DNA from: Aldehydirespirator sp965220645
Lineage (GTDB): Bacteria; Actinomycetota; Acidimicrobiia; Acidimicrobiales; Aldehydirespiratoraceae
Assembly: GCA_965220645.1 (NCBI GenBank)
Contig: OZ244836.1
Location: 1,860,001-1,924,000 of the forward strand
DNA: 64,000 bases
Reading direction: 5' to 3'
Below are positions 45,075-53,290 of the stretch, piece by piece. Below the pieces are notes generated by a model. The model worked only from the letters and a program-made list of their open reading frames with translations, was not told where the DNA came from and made no database searches. How positions within the stretch are numbered: position 1 is the stretch's first letter; the number at the start of each line of letters is the position of its first letter. The position numbers were made by a program, and so were the translations under genes.

Positions 45075-45881
45075 CTAAGCCGGCTCTGGTTCCGTGACCG
45101 CCACGGCCTGAGACTTGGCGAGATGCTTGGTGCGCGTAATGGACAGTTGAGCGCACGATGCTCCCAGGAGGAGAGCGACGAAGAACGCCGGTGGTAAGTC
45201 CGCGCCTGCCCTAGTGGGGATTCCTGCCAATCCTGCTATCCAGGCTGCGAGCATCACGAACGATTGGGTTATCGAGGCTGCCGTCTTAGCGGGTCCATCA
45301 CGGATGTACTCGACACCGCTAGTGCTTGGCGGGTAGGCCAAGATGCGGCGATGGACCCAGATAGTCCAGACGGCTGTTCCCACCAACAAGACCCCCGCAA
45401 TCAGCCAGGGAACCGGGCTCGTATCGAAATAGTGGCCAGACGTCCAGAGGTTGGCCAATGCTGCGCCGACGAAGCCTGACCCAAGAAAGAGGATGAGGTA
45501 GGGCATCTCATCGGGGCGGTGGTCATCCGTCTCGCTCTGTCCATCATCATGCATCCGACGCACGCGGAGCCAGAGGAAGACCGCTCTGGTTCCCTGCTCA
45601 GCAACGCGGCGAGACGCCCATAGGGCGCTGAACGCGGCGACAAGGAGCATCAGACCCACGATCAGCCACCCGTATCCGCCCAGGTCGGGTTGGCTGTCGA
45701 ATCCATAGCCAACTCGGCCGACGAACCACATCATCGAAGCGAGGAACACCCAGCCGCCGACCATGAGCACTGTCGCGAGTACGTCCTCGAAGGGGCTGAG
45801 CGCGAAGGGTCGAACGTAGGACCGAAGGAACCGGCGGGACAACCGGCTCCTCCTACCGTCCGGCGATTGATGCGACCTCAT
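45075..45881 (-). CDS. Hypothetical six-helix membrane protein
   Basis: A 268-residue protein I do not recognise. It has a basic N-terminus (RRSRLSRRFLRSYVRPF), about six hydrophobic segments (near 35-55, 70-90, 128-148, 158-178, 205-225, 230-245), a hydrophilic loop DDGQSETDDHRPDEM between helices 2 and 3, and a cytoplasmic-looking tail. Its third-position GC is lower than in its neighbours, as with the toxin-antitoxin pair just downstream, so the 45-46.7 kb stretch may be acquired. It converges with mshC 38 bases away. No motif points to a function. Confidence 0.6.
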   Translation of the reverse strand: MRSHQSPDGRRSRLSRRFLRSYVRPFALSPFEDVLATVLMVGGWVFLASMMWFVGRVGYGFDSQPDLGGYGWLIVGLMLLVAAFSALWASRRVAEQGTRAVFLWLRVRRMHDDGQSETDDHRPDEMPYLILFLGSGFVGAALANLWTSGHYFDTSPVPWLIAGVLLVGTAVWTIWVHRRILAYPPSTSGVEYIRDGPAKTAASITQSFVMLAAWIAGLAGIPTRAGADLPPAFFVALLLGASCAQLSITRTKHLAKSQAVAVTEPEPA

Positions 45882-46031
45882 GGCGAGGAGCCCACGCGGA
45901 GGGGCTGCGGGCGTCCAGGGCTCGGGGCAGCGGTAGCCCTAGAGCCGATGTCTGCGTCACAGAGTCGTGTAACGGCTTGAGAAACAGGCGAACATCACGG
46001 AATGGACACTTGGGTGACTGGTGCATGAACT

Positions 46032-46051
46032 AAGATAAATTTCAATATCTT
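46032..46051. promoter_or_regulatory. AT-rich inverted repeat before the toxin-antitoxin pair
   Basis: aagata (46032-46037) and tatctt (46046-46051) are perfect inverted six-base arms around an eight-base centre in an AT-rich island. The second arm ends seven bases before the toxin GTG and could overlap the -10 box. Its position suits autorepression by the antitoxin. The rest of the 178-base gap (45882-46058) shows no other signal. Confidence 0.45.
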
Positions 46052-46058
46052 CTATTCT

Positions 46059-46349
46059 GTGTTTGTTGTTGAGCAGACTGGCACCTATCGACGCTGGTTC
46101 AGAGATCTTCGTGACACGCAGGCGCGTGGTCGTATCCGTGCTCGCGTCCGAAGATTGGAAGGGGGGCACGCCGGAGACGCCAGACCCGTGGGCGGCGGAG
46201 TCATGGAGATGCGCGTCGACTACGGCCCCGGATACCGGGTGTACTATTGCCGACCAGGGCAATCAGTCGTCGTCCTGTTGGCCGGGGGTGACAAGGGAAG
46301 CCAAGCTCGGGACATCAAGAGGGCGATCAAGCTGGCTAGAGACTGGTGA
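46059..46349 (+). CDS. RelE/ParE-family toxin (HI1419-type addiction module killer)
   Basis: A 96-residue basic protein with the RelE/HigB fold as in the HI1419 group: FRDLRDTQARGRIRARVRRLEGG, VMEMRVDYGPGYRVYYCRPG and the closing LLAGGDKGSQARDIKRAIKLA. Conserved residues are the Arg pair, the tyrosines of GYRVYY and the GGDK turn. Such toxins cut mRNA or inhibit gyrase; this branch is not well defined. It starts at GTG 46059 in an AT-rich region and is followed by its antitoxin with no gap (stop 46347-46349). Toxin-first order is usual for this family. Confidence 0.87.
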   Translation: MFVVEQTGTYRRWFRDLRDTQARGRIRARVRRLEGGHAGDARPVGGGVMEMRVDYGPGYRVYYCRPGQSVVVLLAGGDKGSQARDIKRAIKLARDW

Positions 46350-46361
46350 GTGGGCAGACCG

Positions 46362-46673
46362 ATGAGACTCAAGAGAAAGACCAAGACGTATCCGTGGGAT
46401 GCGGTGGACCACCTGCACACCGAAGAAGAGAGAATCGCGTACTTGGATGCTGCTCTCGAAGAGGATGATCCGCTCTTGGTGGCAGCAGTGTTGGACGACA
46501 TCGCGCGTTCCAAAGGGATGGAGGAGATCGTCGCCGAAGCGGGCCTGGTGATCCGAGGTTCTGGCGAGCCTTCAACCAACGGGAGTCCCGAGTTGGAGAC
46601 TGTCCTGAAGGTCGTGCGCGCTCTCGGGCTTCGTCTGAGGGCCGCCGCCGCGACGGCCCCAACTGGGCAGTAG
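46362..46673 (+). CDS. HI1420-type antitoxin of the RelE-like module
   Basis: A 103-residue antitoxin. YLDAALEEDDPLLVAAVLDDIARSKGM and the following helix-turn-helix (EEIVAEAGLVIRGSGEPSTN, ELETVLKVVRALGLRL) match the HI1420 family, in which the Xre-like domain binds DNA and represses the pair. In typical members the recognition helix reads AGLSREGLYRAL; here VIRGSGEPS replaces it and is shorter, so DNA binding may be altered. ATG 46362 is preferred; GTG 46350, directly after the toxin stop, is an alternative. Its C-terminal tail AAAATAPTGQ is disordered. Confidence 0.85.
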   Translation: MRLKRKTKTYPWDAVDHLHTEEERIAYLDAALEEDDPLLVAAVLDDIARSKGMEEIVAEAGLVIRGSGEPSTNGSPELETVLKVVRALGLRLRAAAATAPTGQ

Positions 46674-46743
46674 CGGCTACGTCTGTTTGCGTGGACGCAC
46701 CCTCGCGACGGTCAGGGAGTATGCTGGCCACGGATTAGGCCCC

Positions 46744-46805
46744 CGGACAGCACGCGCAAGGCGTTGTCCGCATGAGACCCCCGGGGAGCGGTTCTGCCGC
46801 TCCCC
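46744..46805 (+). promoter_or_regulatory. Two hairpins in the thrS leader
   Basis: One stem pairs ggaca near 46744 with tgtcc near 46765. The second is perfect: nine bases 46783-46791 pair with 46797-46805 around a ttctg loop. They lie 65 to 130 bases before the threonyl-tRNA synthetase start. No T-box sequence (GGGTGGNACC) and no T run were found, so attenuation or operator-type autoregulation is only a possibility. Confidence 0.4.
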
Positions 46806-46870
46806 GCCCCGCGTCTGCCGCCATTCCGGCGAAGCCCGCGCACTCTAGGGCAGCGGTAGCCTCAGAAGCG

Positions 46871-48859
46871 ATGTCTGTCATCACGGTGTCGCTGCCGGAC
46901 GGCTCTGAGCGGGAACTGGCCGAGGGCTCCAGCGCGGCCGATCTGGCCGCCGCCATCGGCCCCCGGTTGGCAGCCGATGCGGTGGTCGCGGTGGTCGACG
47001 GTGCCGAGCGGGACTTGGCTGCGCCCCTTGCCGACGGAGCGTCGGTGGAGATCGTGACCGCTCCGTCGGACCGGGGCCTGCACACCATCCGCCACTCCAC
47101 CGCGCACGTGCTGGCCCAGGCGGTGCTCGACCTGTATCCGGGCGCTACCTTCGCCATCGGGCCGCCCATCGAGCACGGCTTCTACTACGACTTCGAGCTG
47201 CCTGACGGGGGCACATTCGCCGACACCGACCTGGGGCGCATCGAGGCCCGGATGCGGGAGATTATCGCGGCCGACCAGCCGTTCCGCCGCGTCGAGATGG
47301 CCGCCGAGGACGCCTTGGAGCTCTTCGCGCGGCACCCCTACAAGCGGGCCATTATCGAGGCGGTGGCAACGGGCGCGGGCGCCGACGGCGATCTAGCCTC
47401 GGAGGCGTCGGAGGGCGGCGCCGTGAGCTGCTACCGCAACGACGCCGGCAACGGCGACTCCGGCGGTTTCGTGGACCTGTGCCTGGGACCTCACGTGCCC
47501 TCCACGGGGCGGCTGGGCCACTTCGCTCTGCAGCGGGTGAGCGGGGCCTACTGGCGCGGCAGCGAGCGCAACCCCATGCTGCAGCGCATCTACGGGACGG
47601 CCTGGGCCACCCGCAAGGACCTCGCTGGCCACCTGCACCGCCTGGCCGAGGCCGAGCGGCGCGACCACCGGCGGCTGGCGGCCGAGCTCGACCTGGTGTC
47701 ATGGCCCGCCGAGCTGGGGCCGGGCTTGGCGGTTTGGCACCCCAAAGGCGCGCTTGTGCGCACGCTCATGGAGGACTACTCACGGCAGCGCCACGCCGCC
47801 GGCGGCTACGAGTCCGTGTTCTCGCCCCACATCGCCAAGTCGGTGCTGTGGGAGACCTCCGGTCATCTCGACTTCTACGCCGAGAGCATGTACCCGCCCA
47901 TGGAAGTCGACGGCACCGACTACTACCCCAAGCCGATGAACTGCCCGTTCCACGTGATGATCTACCGATCGTCGCAGCGCAGCTACCGGGACCTGCCCAT
48001 GCGGCTGTTCGAGTTGGGCACGGTCTACCGCTACGAGTTGTCGGGCGCGGTGCACGGCCTGCTCCGCAGCCGAGGGTTCACCCAGGACGACAGCCACATT
48101 TTCTGCACCCGCGACGGCATCGCCGCGGAACTGGCCTCGCTGCTCGAGTTCGTGTTGAGCGTTCTGCGGGCCTTTGGTTTCACGGACTTCGTGGCCAAAC
48201 TCTCCACGCGCCCCACGGAGAAATACGTGGGCGAGGAAGCTCTGTGGGACGAGGCCACCGCCGGGCTGCGGGCTGCGCTGGACACCAACGGGCTCGCCTA
48301 CGAGATCGACGAGGGAGCCGGCGCCTTCTACGGCCCCAAGATCGACGTTGACGTGCGCGACGCCATCGGACGGGCGTGGCAGCTGTCGACCATCCAGCTT
48401 GACTTCAACCTGCCGGAGCGCTTCGGGCTGGAGTATGTGGCCGCTGACGGCTCCCGACCTCGTCCCGTGATGATCCATCGGGCGCTATTCGGTGCGGTGG
48501 AGCGCTTCTTCGGGTTGCTGGTCGAGCACTACGCCGGCGCCTTCCCCGCCTGGCTCGCACCGGTGCAGGCCCAGGTGCTGCCGGTGGCTGCCGCCCACGC
48601 CGACTACGCCGCGGAAGTCGTCGGCACCTTGACTTCAAAGGGCTTCCGGGTGGATACCAGCCCCGCGGAGGAGCCCCTGGGCAAGCGGGTCCGCAACGCC
48701 AAGGTGGCCAAGGTCCCGTACGTGCTGGTGGTAGGCGACGACGACGTTGCCGGCGGCACGGTCGGGGTCAACGCCCGCGGGGGCAACAAGCCCGAACGCG
48801 ACGTGCCGCTGGAGGCGTTCGCGGCCCGTTTAGCGGCCGAGGTAGAGGCCAGGAGCTGA
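46871..48859 (+). CDS. thrS: Threonine--tRNA ligase
   Basis: A 662-residue class II synthetase. It has a TGS domain (1-60, ITVSLPDGSERELAEGSSAA), an editing domain (HSTAHVLAQAV near 76 and CLGPHVPSTG), and a catalytic core with MNCPFHVMIYRSSQRSYRDL (zinc Cys) and the class II motif 2 stretch RLFELGTVYRYELSGAVHGL. The C-terminal anticodon-binding domain is PVQAQVLPVAAAHADYA. The start ATG 46871 fits the TGS start; the open frame upstream is not conserved. It is followed after one base by a HIT gene, an order also seen in mycobacteria. The editing-domain Cys, normally in the CxxxH block, is retained. Two hairpins lie in its leader. Confidence 0.95.
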   Translation: MSVITVSLPDGSERELAEGSSAADLAAAIGPRLAADAVVAVVDGAERDLAAPLADGASVEIVTAPSDRGLHTIRHSTAHVLAQAVLDLYPGATFAIGPPIEHGFYYDFELPDGGTFADTDLGRIEARMREIIAADQPFRRVEMAAEDALELFARHPYKRAIIEAVATGAGADGDLASEASEGGAVSCYRNDAGNGDSGGFVDLCLGPHVPSTGRLGHFALQRVSGAYWRGSERNPMLQRIYGTAWATRKDLAGHLHRLAEAERRDHRRLAAELDLVSWPAELGPGLAVWHPKGALVRTLMEDYSRQRHAAGGYESVFSPHIAKSVLWETSGHLDFYAESMYPPMEVDGTDYYPKPMNCPFHVMIYRSSQRSYRDLPMRLFELGTVYRYELSGAVHGLLRSRGFTQDDSHIFCTRDGIAAELASLLEFVLSVLRAFGFTDFVAKLSTRPTEKYVGEEALWDEATAGLRAALDTNGLAYEIDEGAGAFYGPKIDVDVRDAIGRAWQLSTIQLDFNLPERFGLEYVAADGSRPRPVMIHRALFGAVERFFGLLVEHYAGAFPAWLAPVQAQVLPVAAAHADYAAEVVGTLTSKGFRVDTSPAEEPLGKRVRNAKVAKVPYVLVVGDDDVAGGTVGVNARGGNKPERDVPLEAFAARLAAEVEARS

Positions 48860-48860
48860 C

Positions 48861-49442
48861 ATGGTGGAGCGCCTCTGGGCCGGATGGCGGATACCCGCCA
48901 TGATGACCGACCGGGAGGCGGCCGCCGCCGGCATCGTCGACTCGTCGGGCACCATCCCGGGCACAGTCCCCGGCGCTGGAACCGGCCCCGACGACGGTGA
49001 GGGCCAGAGCCTGTTCGAGGCCATCCTCAACTCGGACCTCCCCGACGACAAGACCCACATCGTGCACCGCGGCGAGCTGGTCTTCGCCATCTTGAACCGC
49101 TACCCGTACTCCACGGGCCACCTGCTGATCCTGCCCTACCGGGCCGTTCCCGACCTGGAGGGCCTCGACCTCGACGAGCGTCGCGAGCTGTGGGACACCG
49201 TCCACGACGCGGTGGCCGCAGTCAAAGCCGCGTTCTCGCCCGACGGCGTGAACGTCGGCGTCAACCTGGGCGAGGGCGCCGGTCCCAGCGTCTACGACCA
49301 CATCCACATCCACGTGCTTCCCCGCTGGCGCTCCGACACCAACTTCATGACCGCCATAGCCGATGTGAGGGTCCTGCCCCAGAGCCTTCAAGACTGCTGG
49401 GAACGCCTGACCGCCGCGTGGCCCGCTAGCGGCGCCTCCTAG
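48861..49442 (+). CDS. HIT-family nucleotide hydrolase or Ap4A phosphorylase
   Basis: A 193-residue HIT protein. MVERLWAGWRIPAMM is the opening of the actinobacterial Rv2613c-like group, known as a diadenosine tetraphosphate phosphorylase in mycobacteria. The HIT signature VYDHIHIHVLPRWRSDTNF holds the catalytic His triad, and ILNRYPYSTGHLLILPYR the nucleotide-binding strand. A 40-residue Gly/Pro/Asp-rich insert (about 20-50) is unusual. It is directly behind thrS, fitting the removal of Ap4A made by aminoacyl-tRNA synthetases. Its TAG stop shares the palindrome CTAG with the stop of the converging molybdenum hydroxylase gene. Confidence 0.88.
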   Translation: MVERLWAGWRIPAMMTDREAAAAGIVDSSGTIPGTVPGAGTGPDDGEGQSLFEAILNSDLPDDKTHIVHRGELVFAILNRYPYSTGHLLILPYRAVPDLEGLDLDERRELWDTVHDAVAAVKAAFSPDGVNVGVNLGEGAGPSVYDHIHIHVLPRWRSDTNFMTAIADVRVLPQSLQDCWERLTAAWPASGAS

Positions 49443-51682
49443 ACCGTCGCTCCGTTTAGGCCGGCCAGGACCCGGTCGGGAGTGAGGGGGAAGCTGTCGA
49501 ACCAGACGCCGGTGGCGTCGTGCAGGGCGGCTACCACCGCGGGGGCGTAGGGGATCATGCCCATCTCGGCCATGCCGCGGGCGCCCCAGGGGCCCAGCGG
49601 GTCGGCCAGCTCCAGCACCACGCTGTCGACGGTGGTGGGTATGTCGCCGATGCCGGGCATCAGGTAGGTGCTCAGGCGCATGTTCTGCAGGCGGCCGCCG
49701 TCGGAGCGGAGGTTCTCGCTGAGCGCGTAGCCATGGGCCTGGATGACCGCACCCTCGATCTGGCCCACCACGAGTTGAGGGTTGATGGCTCGGCCCACGT
49801 CGTGGGCGCTGACCACCCGGTCGACCCGGATGTGGCCGGTGCCGGTGTCGACCGTCAACTCGACGCTCTGGGCCACGTAGCCGTAGCTGAAGTTGGGAAC
49901 GCAGTGCCCGTCGACGGGGTCGAGCGCCTCGGTGGGCGGAGGCACGAAGCGGAAGCGGCCCACGGCCGGCCGCCGGCCGTCCCGCCACGCCTTCTCGGCC
50001 TCCTCGGCCGCGCCCAGGATGGAGTTGCCCGACATCCACGTGAGCCTCGATGCCGAGGCCGAGCCGGCGTCGCCGGAGGTGGCCGTGTCCGAGAACCGGT
50101 GCTCGACGCGGCCCGCGGGCAACCCGGTGGCCTCGGCGGCCATCTGCACCAGCGCGGTGTGGGCGCCCTGGCCCACCTCGGCGCCGGCGTGGTACAACTC
50201 GGCCCACTCAGGCTCCTCGGAGTCTCGGCTGCCATGTAGCACGATCTCGGCGTCGCAGCGCTCGGGGAAGCCGAAGGAGAAGCCGACGTTCTTGAAGGAG
50301 CAGGCGAAGCCCCGACCCCGGCGCAGAGCCGAAGGCTCCGGCGGCAGCGACGGGAATGGGCTGAAGTGGGCGCTGTTGCCGTTGGAGGCGGGTTCCGCCG
50401 CGGCCTCGGCGCAGCGGTCGATCACCTCAGGCATGGTGACGCCGGTGGGCATGGTCGTCTGGGTGATGCCGATGCTGCCCTCGCGCAGCGCGTTGATGCG
50501 GCGGATCTCCACCGGGTCCATCCCGAGCGCGTCAGCCAGTTTGTTGATCTGGCTCTCGGCTGCGAAGGCGGCCTGGGGGGCGCCGAAGCCCCGGAACGCG
50601 CCGGCCGGGGTGGCGTTGGTGTACACCGCGATGCTGTCGATCTCGGCGTTGGGCACCTCGTAGGCCCCGGCCTGGTGCAGATGGCAGTTGCCGAGCACCT
50701 TGTTCGAGGTGAAGTTGTAGGCGCCCGCGTCTAGCCAGGCCGTGCTGCTCACCGCGGTGATGCGGCCGTCGCGCCGGGCTCCCCAGCGGGCCGTCATGCG
50801 GCCTCGATGTCGCTTGCCGTGTCCGACGATGGACTCCTCCCGCGACCACACCGTGGCCACCGGACGGTCGATGCCCCGCTCCTGCAGCCTCAAGGCGGCC
50901 AGGGCCAGCACGATCTGGACAGAGATGTCCTCGCGGCCGCCGAAGGCGCCGCCGATCGCCGGGTAGATCACCCGGACCCGTTCGGCGGGCAGGTCGAGGG
51001 CGTGGGCGACCTGCTCCTGGTCCTCGTGGGTCCATTGGCCTGCGACCTCGACCGTCACCCGGCCTTCGTCGTCGATGTAGGCCAGGCCCGCCTCGGGCTG
51101 CAGGTAGGCGTGCTCCTGGTAGGGGAACTCGTAGGTGGACTCCACCACGAGGTCGGCTTCGGCCCAGCCCTGAGCCATGTCCCCCTTGCGGATCCGCAGC
51201 GAGTAGTAGGCGTTGGATGGCTTGCCGTTCTCGGGGTGGATCATCGTGGACGAGGCCAGCGACTGGTCGATGTCGGCCAGGATCGGCAGCGGCTCCCAAC
51301 TCGCCTCGATAGCGGCCGCCCCCGCCCGGGCCGCGTCGGGGGTCTCGGCCACCACCAGCGCCAGTCGGTCCGCCTCCCAGCGGGACACGTCGCAGGGCAG
51401 GTGACTGCGGCCGGTGTGCTCGAGGCCGACGAACACCGGATGGTCCGCCATGGTGAGACCGAATTCGTTCACCGGCACGTCGGCCGAGCCGAACACGGCC
51501 ACCACTCCATCGACGGCCTCTGCGGCCTCCAGGTTGAGTCCGGTCAGGCGAGCGTGAGGCTGGTCGGTGAACACCGCCATGGCCCACAGCGCGTCGGCCG
51601 GTATCCGGTCGCTCGGATACTCGGCCGCGCCCGTGAGCTTGGCCGGTGCGTCGATGCGGGTCGGGGCCGCGCCGACGCTCAT
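49439..51682 (-). CDS. Molybdenum hydroxylase large subunit (xanthine dehydrogenase/CoxL family)
   Basis: A 747-residue molybdopterin-binding subunit. It has the small domain MSVGAAPTRIDAPAKLTGAAEY, then the cofactor-binding strands GGAFGGREDISVQIVLAL, ATPAGAFRGFGAPQAAFAAE, GAEVGQGAHTALVQMAAEATG, and the active-site Glu region WGARGMAEMGMIPY. There is no AYRCSFR motif of CO dehydrogenase, so the substrate is probably a purine, aldehyde or aromatic N-heterocycle. ATG 51682 overlaps the FAD/FeS subunit stop by one base. The upstream open frame is a shadow. Together the two subunits would make a complete electron chain from molybdenum to FAD. Confidence 0.88.
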   Translation of the reverse strand: MSVGAAPTRIDAPAKLTGAAEYPSDRIPADALWAMAVFTDQPHARLTGLNLEAAEAVDGVVAVFGSADVPVNEFGLTMADHPVFVGLEHTGRSHLPCDVSRWEADRLALVVAETPDAARAGAAAIEASWEPLPILADIDQSLASSTMIHPENGKPSNAYYSLRIRKGDMAQGWAEADLVVESTYEFPYQEHAYLQPEAGLAYIDDEGRVTVEVAGQWTHEDQEQVAHALDLPAERVRVIYPAIGGAFGGREDISVQIVLALAALRLQERGIDRPVATVWSREESIVGHGKRHRGRMTARWGARRDGRITAVSSTAWLDAGAYNFTSNKVLGNCHLHQAGAYEVPNAEIDSIAVYTNATPAGAFRGFGAPQAAFAAESQINKLADALGMDPVEIRRINALREGSIGITQTTMPTGVTMPEVIDRCAEAAAEPASNGNSAHFSPFPSLPPEPSALRRGRGFACSFKNVGFSFGFPERCDAEIVLHGSRDSEEPEWAELYHAGAEVGQGAHTALVQMAAEATGLPAGRVEHRFSDTATSGDAGSASASRLTWMSGNSILGAAEEAEKAWRDGRRPAVGRFRFVPPPTEALDPVDGHCVPNFSYGYVAQSVELTVDTGTGHIRVDRVVSAHDVGRAINPQLVVGQIEGAVIQAHGYALSENLRSDGGRLQNMRLSTYLMPGIGDIPTTVDSVVLELADPLGPWGARGMAEMGMIPYAPAVVAALHDATGVWFDSFPLTPDRVLAGLNGATV

Positions 51683-53163
51683 CAGACTGCGGCCTCGGCG
51701 GCTGGCGCTGCGCCCTGACCGTTGCCGGTTAGGGCGTCGATGATCGAGTAGTACCCGGTGCAGCGGCACAGGTTCCCGGCCAGGCCGTGTTCCACCTGCT
51801 CCCGGCTCGGGTGCGGTTCCTCGTCGGCCAGCATGGCCGCGCTCATCACGAATCCGGGGGTGCAGAACCCGCACTGGACGCCCCCGCAGTCGGCCAGGGC
51901 CTGCTGGACCGGGTGCAGGTCCCCGTCGGGCGGGGCGAGGCCTTCGACCGTTGTGATACTCGTGCCGGCGGCCCGCGCCGCCGGCACCAGGCAGGACAGT
52001 ACGGCCTGGCCGTCGAGGTGGACGGTGCAGGCGCCGCATTCGCCCTCGGCGCAGCCCTCCTTGGTGCCGGTCAGCCCGAGGTCGAACCTCAGCCAGTCGA
52101 GCAGGGTGCGACCGGCGGCATTGGCTCCGCTGCGCTCAACTCCGTTGACGGTGGCAGTGATGGTGCTGGCGTCGGTGATCTCCCGCGGCGGCCCGCTCCC
52201 TGCCGGCGCGACCGGCGCGCCACCGGCCGACACCAACCGGGGAGCACGGCGGGGCCAGGTGGCGGCCTCTGTTCCGGCCGCCAGCGACCGCAGTGCCCGG
52301 GCTACCACCACCTCGACGGTGTGGCTGCGATACTCGGCCGTGGAGCGCAGGTCGTCGATGGGGGTGACCGCGGCCCGGGCTGCGGCGGCAACGTCTCCGG
52401 CCGCGTCATCCAGAGGGCGACCTCTGGCGATGACGGGCGCCTCGTCCACAAGTTCGATGGTCGGACCGACGCTGCCCAAGGCCACCACGAGGTCGGCGAC
52501 GGTCCCGTCACCGGCCTCGGTGACCACCGCAGCGGCGTGGACTACCGAGATGGCCTGCGCCCTGCGCAGCCCGAGCTTCACGAAGATCCCGCGCCGGGTA
52601 CCGCTGAGCGCCTCGAAGGAGATCCTGGTCAGGAGTTCGCCCGGTTCCAGCGCGGTGGTGCGGAAGCCGGTGAAGAACTCTTCGATCGGCATGGTCCGAT
52701 GGCCGCCCCCAGCCGACGAAACCGTCACGTCGGCCCCGAGCGCGTACAGCGCGGAGATGGTGTCGTTGGCGGGGCTGGCGGTGACGAGGTTGCCTGCGAT
52801 CGTGGCCCGGTTGCGAAGCTGAGGACCTCCGACCTCGAGGCAGGCCTGCGCCAGCGGCAGTCCCACTGACACCATCCGCTCGTATCCGACGACATCGGCG
52901 TGGGTGACGAGCGGACCCAGTTCCACCCGCCCGCCGTTCTCGCTGATGGTGTCGAGACCATCGAGCACGCTCAAGTCAACGAGCGTGTCGATGCCGGTCC
53001 TGGCCCCGCGGCTGATTTCAAGCAGCAGATCGGTGCCGCCCGCGATTGCTTGAGCCGACGGGGCGTGCGCGGCGAGTACAGCCAGAGCGTCTTCCAACGA
53101 CTCGGGCGCCACGTAACGAATAATCGGGTTGGCCCGGCGCTGGGCTTCGTGGAGTTGGTTCAT
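51682..53163 (-). CDS. Fused FAD-binding and 2Fe-2S subunit of a molybdenum hydroxylase
   Basis: A 493-residue fusion in the order FAD, then iron-sulfur. Residues 1-300 are the CoxM/XdhB-type domain: QAIAGGTDLLLEISRG near 37 and LRNRATIAGNLVTASPANDT near 119 (FAD loops). Residues about 333-480 are the CoxS/XdhC-type ferredoxin: TKEGCAEGECGACTV for the first 2Fe-2S cluster and CGFCTPGFV with LCRCTGYYS for the second. In eukaryotic and most bacterial fused proteins the iron-sulfur part comes first. I start it at ATG 53163; an open frame continues 25 codons through the adjacent tRNA-Pro and is not protein-coding. Coupled to the large subunit. Confidence 0.9.
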   Translation of the reverse strand: MNQLHEAQRRANPIIRYVAPESLEDALAVLAAHAPSAQAIAGGTDLLLEISRGARTGIDTLVDLSVLDGLDTISENGGRVELGPLVTHADVVGYERMVSVGLPLAQACLEVGGPQLRNRATIAGNLVTASPANDTISALYALGADVTVSSAGGGHRTMPIEEFFTGFRTTALEPGELLTRISFEALSGTRRGIFVKLGLRRAQAISVVHAAAVVTEAGDGTVADLVVALGSVGPTIELVDEAPVIARGRPLDDAAGDVAAAARAAVTPIDDLRSTAEYRSHTVEVVVARALRSLAAGTEAATWPRRAPRLVSAGGAPVAPAGSGPPREITDASTITATVNGVERSGANAAGRTLLDWLRFDLGLTGTKEGCAEGECGACTVHLDGQAVLSCLVPAARAAGTSITTVEGLAPPDGDLHPVQQALADCGGVQCGFCTPGFVMSAAMLADEEPHPSREQVEHGLAGNLCRCTGYYSIIDALTGNGQGAAPAAEAAV

Positions 53164-53170
53164 GGAAGAG

Positions 53171-53244
53171 TCGGGACGGCCGGATTTGAACCGGCGACCC
53201 CCTGCTCCCAAAGCAGGTGCGCTACCTGGCTGCGCCACGTCCCG
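53171..53244 (-). tRNA. tRNA-Pro (anticodon TGG)
   Basis: A complete cloverleaf on the minus strand: acceptor cgggacg/cgtcccg, D arm gcgc/gcgc, anticodon arm cctgc/gcagg around tttggga (anticodon TGG, reading CCA), and T arm gccgg/ccggc around ttcaaat. Discriminator A at 53171; CCA is not encoded. It ends seven bases before the FAD/FeS subunit start. Confidence 0.97.
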
Positions 53245-53290
53245 TGCGACGTATCAGGCTACGACGTGCAGCTACGTGCTCCAAGCCCGC

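Noticed and set aside
53164..53238. A 25-residue N-terminal extension (MAQPGSAPALGAGG...) of the FAD/FeS subunit
   Set aside because: It is the translation of the tRNA-Pro gene; the family-like sequence begins at ATG 53163.
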